From: PGYR01 sp034670025
GTDB taxonomy: Bacteria; Bacteroidota; Ignavibacteria; Kapaibacteriales; UBA2268
Assembly (NCBI GenBank): GCA_034670025.1
Contig: JAXMOE010000001.1
Location: 496,001 to 560,000 of the forward strand
Length of the DNA: 64,000 nt
Reading direction: 5' to 3'
Of this stretch, positions 1-9,557 are shown piece by piece (the first letter of the stretch is position 1; the number at the start of each line of letters is the position of its first letter). The notes under the pieces were generated by a model. That model made no database searches and had not been told where the DNA came from. It saw nothing but the letters and a program-made list of their open reading frames with translations. Both the position numbers and the translations under genes were made by a program.

Positions 1-1956
1 CTTGCTTTCCAAGGGGGAGATAAGTTGTTTGTTAATCTTAATTATATCAGTAAAATTCAGAAGTATTCTGCCACTGAAGGTGAGTTACCAAAGTTAAGTA
101 AGTTAGGTAGTACTGAGTGGACAAGAAAGAAAGCGAGAATAAAAAAGAAAATAAAAGATATTTCTCGTGGATTGATAAAACTTTACGCTAAAAGGAAATT
201 GCAAAAAGGTTTTATATTTGATTCAGATAATGTTTGGCAAAAAGAATTTGAAGCATCATTTATCTATGAAGACACACCAGATCAGGTGACCGCAACGAAT
301 GATATAAAAGAAGATATGGAGTCTGAAAATCCAATGGACAGATTGGTGTGTGGTGATGTTGGCTTTGGAAAAACTGAGGTTGCTATTCGGGCAGCTTTCA
401 AAGCTGTGCAATCAGGAAAGCAAGTTGCTATATTAGTACCGACTACTGTGTTGGCCCAACAACACTATATGTCATTTGTTGATAGGATGAATAATTACCC
501 CATCAATGTAGATGTTATTTCTAGATTCAGGACGAAGAAAGAACAGACTAAGATTTTAGAGCGGTTGGGAGAAGGTAAAATTGATATACTCATCGGTACT
601 CATAGGATACTTAGTAAAGACATTGAATTTAAAAATTTAGGGCTTTTAGTTGTTGACGAAGAGCAAAGATTTGGAGTGACAGCAAAGGAAAAATTAAGAA
701 AGGCAAGAGAAACATTAGACACACTAACTCTTACAGCTACACCTATTCCTAGAACATTAAATTTCTCGCTTATGGGTGCAAGAGACTTAAGTATTATAGA
801 AACACCTCCTCGAAATAGATTACCTATTCAAACTCAGATTTTAGAATGGAATGCTGATGAAATCACAGATTTGATTGACAATGAAATTAAAAGAGATGGT
901 CAAGTTTTCATTGTTAATGACACGGTGAAAGATTTGGAAAACATACAAGCTAAGTTAAAAATGTTACTTCCGTCAGTTAAATTTTCAATTGCTCATGGGC
1001 AAATGAAAACTACTCAGTTAGAAAAAATAATGCAAGATTTCATTTCTGGTAAATCTGATGTTTTATTGACTACCAAAATAGTAGAATCAGGTTTGGATAT
1101 ACCTAATGCTAATACTATGATTATTAATAATGCACAGAACTTTGGCTTAGCAGAACTTTATCAGTTAAGAGGAAGAGTTGGTAGAGGTAACGTTCAAGCC
1201 TATTGTCATCTTATTGTTCCATTAACTAAAAAGCTTAATGAAGTTGCATTAAAAAGATTGAAAGCAATTGAGGAATTTACTGAATTAGGTAGTGGTTTCA
1301 ATTTGTCCTTGAGAGATATGGAAATACGTGGAGCGGGTAATTTACTGGGTGCTGAGCAGAGTGGTGCAATATATGACATTGGTTTTGAATTATATCAAAA
1401 AATATTAGAAGAAGCCGTTAAAGAATTGAAGTTAGAAGAATTTCAAGATATATTTGATCCAAATGATATGGATATATCTGATTTATTTGCTAATGATGAA
1501 ATATCAATAGAGTTAGATAAAGACGCATTTATTCCTGAAGATTATATTTCTTCTGAGACTGACAGATTCAGATATTATAAGAAACTATATAGCGTCGAGA
1601 AGAATTCGGAGTTAATGGAGCTAAAACAAGAATTTGAAGATAAATACGGTAGAATTCCATCAGAAGTGGATAACCTGATGTATGCAGTTAAGTTAAGGTC
1701 GGCTGCAGTCTCTACGGGGCTTGATAAAATAGTTATAAAACCTAATAAGATTGTTTTAGTGTTTCCTGATGAAAGTAATGAGCAGTATTACAAGGAAGCA
1801 TTCCCAATAATATTAGATTACTTACAAACAATAGAAGGAACACAGCTAAAACAAGGTAAGCTAAAACTAACTTGTGAGATACCAATAACAGATAGGAGTG
1901 AAGCATCTGAATTGCTTTGGAAACTCAAAAGATCAATGGAATTTATAGAATTATGA
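1..1956 (+). CDS. mfd: Transcription-repair coupling factor Mfd, C-terminal part (5' end outside window)
   Basis: Superfamily 2 translocase that removes stalled RNA polymerase from DNA lesions and recruits UvrA. The frame is open to the first base, and its first codons read as the end of the RNA-polymerase-interacting (CarD-like) domain, with a GGDKLFV motif, so the N-terminal UvrB-like half lies upstream. A TTG at 25 is not the true start. Counting codon 1 at base 1, Walker A GDVGFGKT is at about 118-125, DEEQ at about 219-222, followed by TATPIPRTL, GLDIPNANT and the QLRGRVGRG helicase motif. The last 170 residues match the TRCF C-terminal domain. About 651 codons are visible, against roughly 1100-1150 residues for the full protein. 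It overlaps the downstream tsaB start (ATGATGA), so translation is probably coupled. Confidence 0.96.
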   Translation, partial: LAFQGGDKLFVNLNYISKIQKYSATEGELPKLSKLGSTEWTRKKARIKKKIKDISRGLIKLYAKRKLQKGFIFDSDNVWQKEFEASFIYEDTPDQVTATNDIKEDMESENPMDRLVCGDVGFGKTEVAIRAAFKAVQSGKQVAILVPTTVLAQQHYMSFVDRMNNYPINVDVISRFRTKKEQTKILERLGEGKIDILIGTHRILSKDIEFKNLGLLVVDEEQRFGVTAKEKLRKARETLDTLTLTATPIPRTLNFSLMGARDLSIIETPPRNRLPIQTQILEWNADEITDLIDNEIKRDGQVFIVNDTVKDLENIQAKLKMLLPSVKFSIAHGQMKTTQLEKIMQDFISGKSDVLLTTKIVESGLDIPNANTMIINNAQNFGLAELYQLRGRVGRGNVQAYCHLIVPLTKKLNEVALKRLKAIEEFTELGSGFNLSLRDMEIRGAGNLLGAEQSGAIYDIGFELYQKILEEAVKELKLEEFQDIFDPNDMDISDLFANDEISIELDKDAFIPEDYISSETDRFRYYKKLYSVEKNSELMELKQEFEDKYGRIPSEVDNLMYAVKLRSAAVSTGLDKIVIKPNKIVLVFPDESNEQYYKEAFPIILDYLQTIEGTQLKQGKLKLTCEIPITDRSEASELLWKLKRSMEFIEL

Positions 1957-2627
1957 TGAAAGATAGTTTAATATTAGCAATAGAAAGCTCTGGAAATAAT
2001 TGTGGCGTTGCAATTGGAGACACAGAAAATATCTATTTTGATATGTCACTAAATGTAAAACATTCGCATGATAAGAAATTAGCAGTGATGATAAAGCAAT
2101 CACTTAGTTTTCTTGATTTAACTATAGGCGATATTGATGCTGTAGCTATCTCATCTGGTCCAGGTTCATTTACCGGTTTAAGAGTTGGTAGCGCAATTGC
2201 AAAAGGGTTAACTTTTGATGATAGTCCTAAGTTAATAGCAGTTCCTACCTTAACGTCGTTAGCTAATAATGCTAAAGATTTCTTGGAGGTCACTGGAAAA
2301 GAAAATATAATTGCATTAATTCCTTCAAATAGAGAAAATTACTTTGTGCAGTTATTTGATAATATTGCTAAACCAACTAGTGAACCAGAATTAATGAGTA
2401 AGGATAAAATAGAAGGATTATTAAGTGATGAACTACTATTATGTGGACCAGGTGCTGATGATTTTGACTCAACATTTAATCAACTTTTAGGACTCAATAC
2501 ACTTACTCCAAAAAATATACTTAAATTTGCACAAAATGAATTTGTAAATAACAGATTCGTAAAATCAGAGGAGTTTTCTCCTCGTTATTATCAAGAATTT
2601 AAACCAACTCAAAAGAAGAGTAAATAA
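1953..2627 (+). CDS. tsaB: tRNA threonylcarbamoyladenosine biosynthesis protein TsaB
   Basis: Partner of TsaD and TsaE in forming N6-threonylcarbamoyladenosine at position 37 of ANN-decoding tRNAs; a cytoplasmic ASKHA-fold protein. The N-terminus reads LILAIESSGNNCGVAIGD (phosphate-1 type loop), with a conserved SSGPGSFTGLRVG segment at about residues 64-76. The 224-residue length is normal. A longer reading begins at 1917 inside mfd, but its first 12 residues do not resemble the family; ATG at 1953 or 1956, overlapping the mfd stop, is preferred. The gene ends immediately before the purB ATG. No tsaD or tsaE is visible in the window. Confidence 0.9.
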   Translation: MMKDSLILAIESSGNNCGVAIGDTENIYFDMSLNVKHSHDKKLAVMIKQSLSFLDLTIGDIDAVAISSGPGSFTGLRVGSAIAKGLTFDDSPKLIAVPTLTSLANNAKDFLEVTGKENIIALIPSNRENYFVQLFDNIAKPTSEPELMSKDKIEGLLSDELLLCGPGADDFDSTFNQLLGLNTLTPKNILKFAQNEFVNNRFVKSEEFSPRYYQEFKPTQKKSK

Positions 2628-3923
2628 ATGATAGAAAGATATACTAGACCCGAGATGGGCAAAATATGGACAGAAGAAAATAAATATAATATTTGGTTAG
2701 AAATTGAAGTATTAGCTGTAGAAGCTATGGCAAAATTGGGTCAAGTACCTGAAGCAGCAGCTAAACACATTAGAGAGACTGCCAAATGTGATGTGGATAA
2801 GATAAATGAAATAGAGAAAGTTACAAAGCATGATGTTATTGCTTTCCTTACGAATGTAGAGGAATATGTTGGTGCAGATTCAAGGTTTATTCACTTAGGT
2901 ATGACTTCTTCCGACGTGCTAGATACTTGTCTTGCAGTACAAATGAAACAAGCTGGTGAGATATTATTAGATGATTTGAACAAGTTAGCAGAAGTTCTAA
3001 AACGAAGAGCCGTAGAGTTCAAAAAAACTGTATGTGTTGGTAGATCACATGGTATCCATGCTGAAACTACAACTTTTGGTCTTAAATTAGCCCTTTGGTA
3101 TGATGAATGTCAGAGAAATATAGTTAGATTAGAAAGAGCAATAGAGACTTCATCTGTAGGTATGATTTCTGGTGCAGTTGGAACTTATGAGCATTTATCA
3201 CCTATGATTGAAAAACACGTATGTGACAATTTAGGTTTGAAACCAGTAAATATTAGTACACAAGTTATTCAAAGAGATATACACGCTGAGTATTTATCTA
3301 CTATAGCTATTATTTCTACCTTAGTAGAAAAAATTGGTATTGAAATAAGACACTTACAAAGAACTGAAGTAAGAGAAGCCGAGGAGTTTTTCTCAAAAGG
3401 TCAGAAAGGTAGTTCAGCAATGCCACACAAGAGAAATCCAATTGCTTCAGAGAACATTAGTGGTCAAGCGAGATTACTCCGTGGAAATGCTCACGCTGCT
3501 ACCGAGAATAATGCTTTATGGCATGAAAGAGATATATCACACTCGTCAGTAGAGAGGGTGATTATGCCTGATAGTACAATTTCATTAGATTACATTTTGA
3601 ACAGAACTATTAAGTTGATTGATGGCTTGGTAGTTTATCCTGATAAAATGGAAGAGAACTTGAATATGACTTTTGGTCTAATCCATTCTCAGAAAGTTCT
3701 TCTAGCTTTAGCAAAAAAAGGACTTAAGCGACAAGATGCTTATGTTATGGTTCAGAGAAATTCTATGAAAACATGGGATGAGAAAATACCATTGTTGGAC
3801 TCTCTTAAAGCTGATGATGAGCTAATGGAACATTTCGAAGAAGGAGAGTTAGAAAATTTATTCTCTTATGACAAGGTGTTTGAGTCAGTTGACTTTATAT
3901 TTAACCGATTAGGCATTAAATAA
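2628..3923 (+). CDS. purB: Adenylosuccinate lyase
   Basis: Catalyses two fumarate-releasing steps of purine synthesis: SAICAR to AICAR, and adenylosuccinate to AMP. The 431-residue protein has the fumarase/aspartase superfamily signature SSAMPHKRNP at residues 262-271, whose flexible loop carries the catalytic serine. Upstream are the family motifs HLGMTSSDVLDT and GRSHGIHAETTTFG. The length fits the short PurB type of Bacillus and Thermotoga. It directly follows tsaB with no intergenic bases and is followed after four bases by lysC, so it lies inside one operon. Confidence 0.97.
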   Translation: MIERYTRPEMGKIWTEENKYNIWLEIEVLAVEAMAKLGQVPEAAAKHIRETAKCDVDKINEIEKVTKHDVIAFLTNVEEYVGADSRFIHLGMTSSDVLDTCLAVQMKQAGEILLDDLNKLAEVLKRRAVEFKKTVCVGRSHGIHAETTTFGLKLALWYDECQRNIVRLERAIETSSVGMISGAVGTYEHLSPMIEKHVCDNLGLKPVNISTQVIQRDIHAEYLSTIAIISTLVEKIGIEIRHLQRTEVREAEEFFSKGQKGSSAMPHKRNPIASENISGQARLLRGNAHAATENNALWHERDISHSSVERVIMPDSTISLDYILNRTIKLIDGLVVYPDKMEENLNMTFGLIHSQKVLLALAKKGLKRQDAYVMVQRNSMKTWDEKIPLLDSLKADDELMEHFEEGELENLFSYDKVFESVDFIFNRLGIK

Positions 3924-3927
3924 ATCA

Positions 3928-5286
3928 ATGGGTTTGATGAATCTAAAAGTATTAAAATTTGGTGGTACTTCTGTCAAAGATGCCATTTCAATTAAACAAG
4001 TTGTTGATATTGTTTCTGAATCTGAACTGAAACAAGTTGTTGTTGTTTCTGCACATGCTGGAATAACTAACTTATTAGTGGACATTTGCTCGGGACAAAG
4101 AGAACAGATTCAAGAGCTTACGGAACAATTTTCTAATATTCACAGAGAAATAGCAACTAAATTAGATGTAATTGAAGAAGTTAGCAGTTTAATACATAAC
4201 GAAGTAGAAGAGATTAGGATTCTAACAAGATATTTGCCGCTTTCTCCTCAACTAAAAGATGTTATAATGACAAAAGGAGAGTTGTTGTCATCAACAATCA
4301 TTTATCATTATTTTTTGAAAACTGGAAGTTCAATCAGTTTTATTGATTCAAGAAAAGTAATAAAAACTGATTCAAACTTTAACAACGCTAATATTGATTT
4401 AGAAGCTACTAATATTGCAGTACAAGAAAAGTTGGCTACTCAATTAGAGACTAATCAAATTGTTATAATGGGTGGGTTCATCTCTTCGGATACTCAAGAC
4501 AGACCAACTACTCTAGGTAGAGGTGGCTCTGATTATACTGCCGCAATAGTTGCTTCGATTTTAGAGGCGGATGAATTACAGATTTGGACAGATGTAAGTG
4601 GAATACTTACTTCTGATCCGAGAGTTGTAAAGAATGCAAAAAAAGTCAGAAAACTATCTTATTCAGAAGCTTCTGAAATGTCTTTCTTTGGTGCTAAGGT
4701 ATTGCATCCTAGTACTATACATCCAGCAGTTAAGAATGGAATTCCTGTTAGAGTGAAAAACACTTTTAATCCCAAAGATGAAGGTACTGTTGTCATTTCT
4801 GAGAAAAGTAATATTGAAATGATAAAGGCAATTGCTTTCAGAAAAGATGTTGTAACAGTGACAATATCATCTAATAGAATGCTTGGTGCTGTTGGTTTTA
4901 TGAGTAAAGTATTTCAAGTATTTGAGGAATTACAAATTCCTGTTGATATTGTAACAACCTCTGAGGTGAGTATTTCAGTTACTGTAAACAAATCTGAATA
5001 TGACACTAATTTAAAAGATAGGTTGTCTTTGTTGGGAGAAGTTGTGGTAACCGATGAAAATGCAATAATTGCAGCTATTGGCGAAGGTATAAAACAAACT
5101 GCAGGCATCGCTAGTCGTTTGTTTGGAGCACTGAAAGGCATTAATATAAATATGGTTAGTGTAGGTGCTTCCGAAGTAAATCTTAGTATAGTAGTTAAGG
5201 AAACTGACTTGATACAAGCTGTGAACTTACTACATGAAGAATTTTTTAATTATGAACTCGATAAAGAGTTTTTTGAAGAGATATAG
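3928..5286 (+). CDS. lysC: Aspartate kinase, monofunctional with C-terminal ACT domains
   Basis: First step of the aspartate family pathway (aspartate + ATP to aspartyl phosphate). The N-terminus has the kinase motif KFGGTSVKDA, and TTLGRGGSDYTAA lies at about residues 191-203. Two ACT regulatory regions follow, at roughly residues 300-450, including ASEVNLSIVV. There is no homoserine dehydrogenase domain; 452 residues matches the E. coli LysC type. ATG at 3928 is used here; an in-frame ATG at 3937 would begin three residues nearer the conserved core. The gene sits between purB and lysA, and pairing with lysA suggests supply of lysine and diaminopimelate. Feedback control by lysine is likely from family knowledge but is not shown by the sequence. 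Confidence 0.94.
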   Translation: MGLMNLKVLKFGGTSVKDAISIKQVVDIVSESELKQVVVVSAHAGITNLLVDICSGQREQIQELTEQFSNIHREIATKLDVIEEVSSLIHNEVEEIRILTRYLPLSPQLKDVIMTKGELLSSTIIYHYFLKTGSSISFIDSRKVIKTDSNFNNANIDLEATNIAVQEKLATQLETNQIVIMGGFISSDTQDRPTTLGRGGSDYTAAIVASILEADELQIWTDVSGILTSDPRVVKNAKKVRKLSYSEASEMSFFGAKVLHPSTIHPAVKNGIPVRVKNTFNPKDEGTVVISEKSNIEMIKAIAFRKDVVTVTISSNRMLGAVGFMSKVFQVFEELQIPVDIVTTSEVSISVTVNKSEYDTNLKDRLSLLGEVVVTDENAIIAAIGEGIKQTAGIASRLFGALKGININMVSVGASEVNLSIVVKETDLIQAVNLLHEEFFNYELDKEFFEEI

Positions 5287-5291
5287 TAATT

Positions 5292-6521
5292 ATGAAAAAA
5301 ATAAATCAAGTTGATATAAAAGATCTGGTTAATGAATATGAAACTCCTTTTTATGTTTATGACAAAGAAAAGTTAGAAAACAATTATAAAAGATTAAATG
5401 AAGCTTTTACTAAGAATTATGAAAATACTCATATTCATTTTTCTGTAAAAGCAAATAGTAATATTAACATTCTAAAGATATTCAAAGAGTTAGGTTGTGG
5501 GGCAGACTGTTCTTCACCCTATGAATTTGAATATGCTAAAAGGGCTGGATTTACTAATGATAAGATTTTGTACACAGGCAATTATGAAAGTCCAGCAGAT
5601 TTATTCAGAGTTGCAAAAGAAGAATTAATGTTAAATCTTGATGATATTACCTCTTTCAAAAGACTACAAAAAATACATACTCCAGAACTTGTATCATTTA
5701 GAATCAATCCAGGCTATGGCCGTGGTGGCTTCGAAGGAATTACAACAGCTGGGACTGAGGCAAAATTTGGAGTACCTTATGAAAAAGCTTACGAAGCTTA
5801 CAAGTTAGCTAAAGATGCTGGAGTGAAAAGGTTTGGTATTCACATGATGACTGGATCTAATAATTTAGAGCCTTATTTCTTCGCAGAAATAGTTGATAAA
5901 TTAATGATGATTGCTGGCGATATATTCAATGATTTGGATATAATTCCTGAGTATGTTGACATAGGTGGTGGATTTGGTATTCCATATTATGATGGGGAAG
6001 AGGAGCTGAATGTTGAAGCAACTGGTGAAAAAGTAGCCAAAGTATTTAAAGAAAACTGTGACAAATACGGATTTGGAAGACCGAAATTAATATTGGAACC
6101 AGGTAGGTATTTGGCAGGGAATGCTGGTTATCTTGTTACTTCAGTAACTGCAATTAAAGAAAGTTATAAGAAATTTGTAGGATTAGATGCAGGAATGAAT
6201 TTTCTAATCAGGCCTGCTCTTTATGGTGCTTTTCACAGGGTTAGAGTCTATGGTAAAGATGACCATACCGAGAATGTAAACCTTTGTGGTCAGATATGTG
6301 AAAATTCAGATATTTTTGCCAAGAACATAAAAATGCCGGAAATGGTAGAGGGTGACATAGTCTCATTCTTAGATGCTGGTGCTTATGGCTATGTTATGGC
6401 CTCTAATTATAATAATAGAATGCGTCCCCCTGAAGTATTAGTAGATGGGAATAAACACAAATTAATCAGAAGAAGAGAGACCTTAGAAGACATTCTAAAT
6501 CTCTACCCAGAAGTAGATTAG
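5292..6521 (+). CDS. lysA: Diaminopimelate decarboxylase
   Basis: PLP-dependent fold-III decarboxylase making L-lysine from meso-diaminopimelate. The PLP lysine is K53 in the motif HFSVKANSN, DIGGGFGIPY is the glycine-rich phosphate-binding loop, and LEPGRYLAGNAG supplies further cofactor contacts. CGQICENSD, near residue 334, contains the conserved active-site cysteine region that closes the partner subunit's site. The 409-residue length is typical. It follows lysC after five bases and appears to be the last gene of the mfd-tsaB-purB-lysC-lysA run; the next gene is 74 bases away with no recognisable terminator between. Confidence 0.94.
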   Translation: MKKINQVDIKDLVNEYETPFYVYDKEKLENNYKRLNEAFTKNYENTHIHFSVKANSNINILKIFKELGCGADCSSPYEFEYAKRAGFTNDKILYTGNYESPADLFRVAKEELMLNLDDITSFKRLQKIHTPELVSFRINPGYGRGGFEGITTAGTEAKFGVPYEKAYEAYKLAKDAGVKRFGIHMMTGSNNLEPYFFAEIVDKLMMIAGDIFNDLDIIPEYVDIGGGFGIPYYDGEEELNVEATGEKVAKVFKENCDKYGFGRPKLILEPGRYLAGNAGYLVTSVTAIKESYKKFVGLDAGMNFLIRPALYGAFHRVRVYGKDDHTENVNLCGQICENSDIFAKNIKMPEMVEGDIVSFLDAGAYGYVMASNYNNRMRPPEVLVDGNKHKLIRRRETLEDILNLYPEVD

Positions 6522-6595
6522 TAAAGAAATAGATTGTTGGCATAAAATTTGAATATTACTTATTGAAACAATTTTAATATTGAGGCATTAAGTAA

Positions 6596-7213
6596 ATGAA
6601 AACAACAGCTATATTTCTATTATTATGTTTTGTGATTATTCCAAGTACTAGTCACAACAAAAGCATGACTAAAGATGATAAACAAACAATAATTTCAAAT
6701 TTAGAAGATGTGTACGGTAAAGATAATTTAATTCTTGCTTACTATTCCATAGAAGAACTAAGGCCATATTCTATTCTTCAGTTCGAAAGCACTGTTAGTA
6801 AATATTCTAAAGATTGGGTAAAACCATTCGACTATACTTCGTTATTAACAGATAAAGAAAAAAGTATATTAGAGCAGAGAATAATTCAGTACATAGAAGA
6901 TTCTGGCGAAGAGAAATCTGATTTAATAATGCAAAAGATAGGTAATTATCTATATACTTATAACACAGTCCAAAACATTTCTATAAACAACAATGAATCT
7001 CAGTTGAAATCTATTCAAACTCTTAGGAGCTTGAGAACAACTAGAACAGCATTCGAGAATATTTCTACTTTGGGAGAATTTGATAAGGAGGATTTTGATT
7101 CTATTGAAATGAATCAAGCTAAAGTAAAAGCATTTAATATTGTAGCTGGCTTAGATGACAAAGCAAGATATATCTATTTTTCTGAATTTTTCAAACAATA
7201 TTCACAATTATAA
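6596..7213 (+). CDS. Exported protein of unknown function
   Basis: I do not recognise this 205-residue protein. Residues 1-18 form a hydrophobic stretch after a short basic start (MKTTAIFLLLCFVII), consistent with a signal peptide or a single anchor; there is no cysteine after it, so it is not a lipoprotein. The rest is mostly polar and predicted helical by eye, with a Leu/Arg/Thr-rich segment near residues 145-155. It has no repeats and no T9SS sorting domain. It lies 74 bases after lysA and converges on the helicase gene, whose stop is one base away. Codon use is like its neighbours. Confidence 0.6.
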   Translation: MKTTAIFLLLCFVIIPSTSHNKSMTKDDKQTIISNLEDVYGKDNLILAYYSIEELRPYSILQFESTVSKYSKDWVKPFDYTSLLTDKEKSILEQRIIQYIEDSGEEKSDLIMQKIGNYLYTYNTVQNISINNNESQLKSIQTLRSLRTTRTAFENISTLGEFDKEDFDSIEMNQAKVKAFNIVAGLDDKARYIYFSEFFKQYSQL

Positions 7214-7214
7214 A

Positions 7215-9467
7215 TTAAGTCTTCTGAAGTTTAGCATATTTCAGCATAAGTGATTTTTTACCAAAGTTATCAAACCTTACAACTGCTTGTCGTTTGTCAG
7301 CTATACCTTTTAAGCCAGTTACTTTACCATTACCAAATTTTGAATGGAATACTGGGTCACCAACTTTGAACTCTGATAAAGTTTCTTCTACTTGTGAATA
7401 GCTATAATCAATAGTTTGGTCAAATTCATTACTTCGATTTTGTTTAAAATTGTTTTGTGATTTTGCGAAATTATCAAAAGTGTTCTCTCTTGTTTTCTTT
7501 TTCTTATCTTTCCAATCCACTAATTTTGAGTCAATTTCATGTAGAAAAAGTGATGGATTCTGATATTTAATTTCTCCAAAACGATTTCTACGTTTCGCAT
7601 AAGATAAAAATAACTTTTCCTTAGCCCTAGTTATTCCAACATAGAATAATCGCCTTTCTTCTTCTTTTTCTTCAGGAATACTTTCAGTACGTTCAAGTGG
7701 GAATAACCCCTCTTCCATACCAGCAACGAAAACAATTGGGAACTCTAAACCCTTGGCAGAATGCAGTGTCATAAGCGTCACTTGCTCTTCACTAATTTCA
7801 TTTTCATCCAAATCTGTTATCAAAGCAACTTGTTGTAAGTAGTCGCTAAGCGTAGATTCTTCATTGTCTTTGAAGAATGATCCTATGTCAGAAATCAATT
7901 GTTGAATGTTATTCCATCTGTCAAGTGATTCGTTTGTACCAATTTCTTTATACATTTCAGGCAAATCTGTTGCTTCTATATATTGATATAGAATTTTGGA
8001 CTTGTTCTCTTCTTGTTCGAATCGCGATTTGAAGGTAGCAATGATACTGTGGAAAGTCTTAAATCCTTTTTGGGCTCTTGCTTGCAAGTTATCAATTAGG
8101 TCAGCTTCACCAGATGATTCCAGAAATGATATTCCCATTTGGGATGAGTAATTAAATAAATGTTGTAACGATGTTTTACCTAATCCTCTTGGTGGTTCAT
8201 TTATTATTCGTGCGAATGATTCATTATCATTAGGGTTAATGAGTAATCTTAAATATGAGATCGCATCTTTAATTTCTTTTCTTTTGAAAAATGATATTCC
8301 ACCAACAACTAAGTAAGAAATTCTTTCTTTCTTTAATGCACTTTCCAGGGCAAGTGCTTGAGCATTTGTTCTATATAATATTGCTATGTCACCATAACTA
8401 AATTCACCGTGAGTTAACTCTTTTATTCTATCAGCTATATTGCTTGCTTCATACTTTTCATCATCCGCTGCAGATATTACAATTTTATCTCCCTCAGGGT
8501 TTTCAGTCCAAAGCTTTTTCTCTAATTGATTAGTATTATTTTTTATAACGGAATCAGCCGCATCCAATATTATTTGAGTCGAGCGATAATTTTGCTCTAA
8601 TTTTACAACATTAGCATCTGGGTTGTCTTTCTGAAAGTCTAAAATATTTTTTATTTCAGCCCCTCTCCAACGATATATACTTTGTGCGTCATCGCCAACT
8701 ACACATATATTGTTATGTGATTTAGATAATTCTCTGATAGCGATATACTGGGCTCTGTTGGTATCTTGATACTCATCTACTAAAATGTATTTAAACTTAT
8801 TCTGATATTTTTCCAATATCTCTCTGGAACTTCTTAAAAGGCGAATCATATTAATAAGAATATCATCGAAGTCCATAGCATTACTTCGCTTTAAGTACTT
8901 TTCATATCCTTCATATATCAAACCAACTTGTTTGTCAAAAGTAGTAGTTGCTTCTTCTCTGAAGTCATTTAGATCTGTCATATTAGATTTGAGATTACTA
9001 ATTCTTGATCTAACTTGATATGGGGAGAATGATTGGGGAGAGATTCCCTCTTGGTTCATAATCTTTTTAATAGCACTCAATTGATCATCACCGTCATAGA
9101 TACTAAAATCAGATGTATAACCTATAGCTTCTGCTTCATATCGTAATATGCGGGCAAAAATTGAGTGAAATGTACCAGACCATACACTATGAGCAGAGCG
9201 AGTTCCAACCAGGACAGCAATTCTTTCAGTCATCTCTCTTGCAGCTTTGTTTGTAAAAGTAAGCGCAAGTATCTGATATGGCTTTACACCATTAGCAATT
9301 AGGTTAGCTATTCTATATGTAAGTACCCTTGTTTTCCCACTACCAGCTCCTGCTAAAACTAAAGTCGGGCCTTTGATTTTAGTGACTCCATCCAGTTGAG
9401 CTTTGTTAAGAGTTTTGAAAATTTCTGGGTTAATGCTATTATTATCTTTTTCTAAATTTAGTGACAT
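7215..9467 (-). CDS. pcrA: UvrD/PcrA-type DNA helicase
   Basis: ATP-dependent 3'-5' superfamily 1 helicase for nucleotide excision repair and clearing replication blocks. All SF1A motifs are visible: Q motif LNKAQLDGV at about residues 20-28, Walker A AGAGSGKT at 39-46, TFTNKAAREM, DEYQDTN, GDDAQSIYRWRGA, QNYRST, MTLHSAKGLEFP and VGITRAKEKLF. The C-terminal tail, about 90 residues, ends in a small basic domain (VGDPVFHSKFGNGKVTGL) like the Tudor-like RNA-polymerase-binding end of PcrA. The full length of 750 residues is typical. PcrA and UvrD cannot be told apart on sequence motifs alone. The PASTA gene lies next to it in divergent-free tandem on the same strand, 90 bases upstream. Confidence 0.93.
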   Translation of the reverse strand: MSLNLEKDNNSINPEIFKTLNKAQLDGVTKIKGPTLVLAGAGSGKTRVLTYRIANLIANGVKPYQILALTFTNKAAREMTERIAVLVGTRSAHSVWSGTFHSIFARILRYEAEAIGYTSDFSIYDGDDQLSAIKKIMNQEGISPQSFSPYQVRSRISNLKSNMTDLNDFREEATTTFDKQVGLIYEGYEKYLKRSNAMDFDDILINMIRLLRSSREILEKYQNKFKYILVDEYQDTNRAQYIAIRELSKSHNNICVVGDDAQSIYRWRGAEIKNILDFQKDNPDANVVKLEQNYRSTQIILDAADSVIKNNTNQLEKKLWTENPEGDKIVISAADDEKYEASNIADRIKELTHGEFSYGDIAILYRTNAQALALESALKKERISYLVVGGISFFKRKEIKDAISYLRLLINPNDNESFARIINEPPRGLGKTSLQHLFNYSSQMGISFLESSGEADLIDNLQARAQKGFKTFHSIIATFKSRFEQEENKSKILYQYIEATDLPEMYKEIGTNESLDRWNNIQQLISDIGSFFKDNEESTLSDYLQQVALITDLDENEISEEQVTLMTLHSAKGLEFPIVFVAGMEEGLFPLERTESIPEEKEEERRLFYVGITRAKEKLFLSYAKRRNRFGEIKYQNPSLFLHEIDSKLVDWKDKKKKTRENTFDNFAKSQNNFKQNRSNEFDQTIDYSYSQVEETLSEFKVGDPVFHSKFGNGKVTGLKGIADKRQAVVRFDNFGKKSLMLKYAKLQKT

Positions 9468-9557
9468 GTATTAATAATTGAGATTTTGTATTTTTAAGAT
9501 TGTTTAAGTTAGTATTTTGATTTTGACATATCAAGTTGAACAAAGCTAAGAAAGACA

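Noticed and set aside
1917..1952. Longer N-terminus for TsaB beginning inside mfd
   Set aside because: The added 12 residues do not fit the family, and the ATG at 1953/1956 overlaps the mfd stop as in coupled genes.
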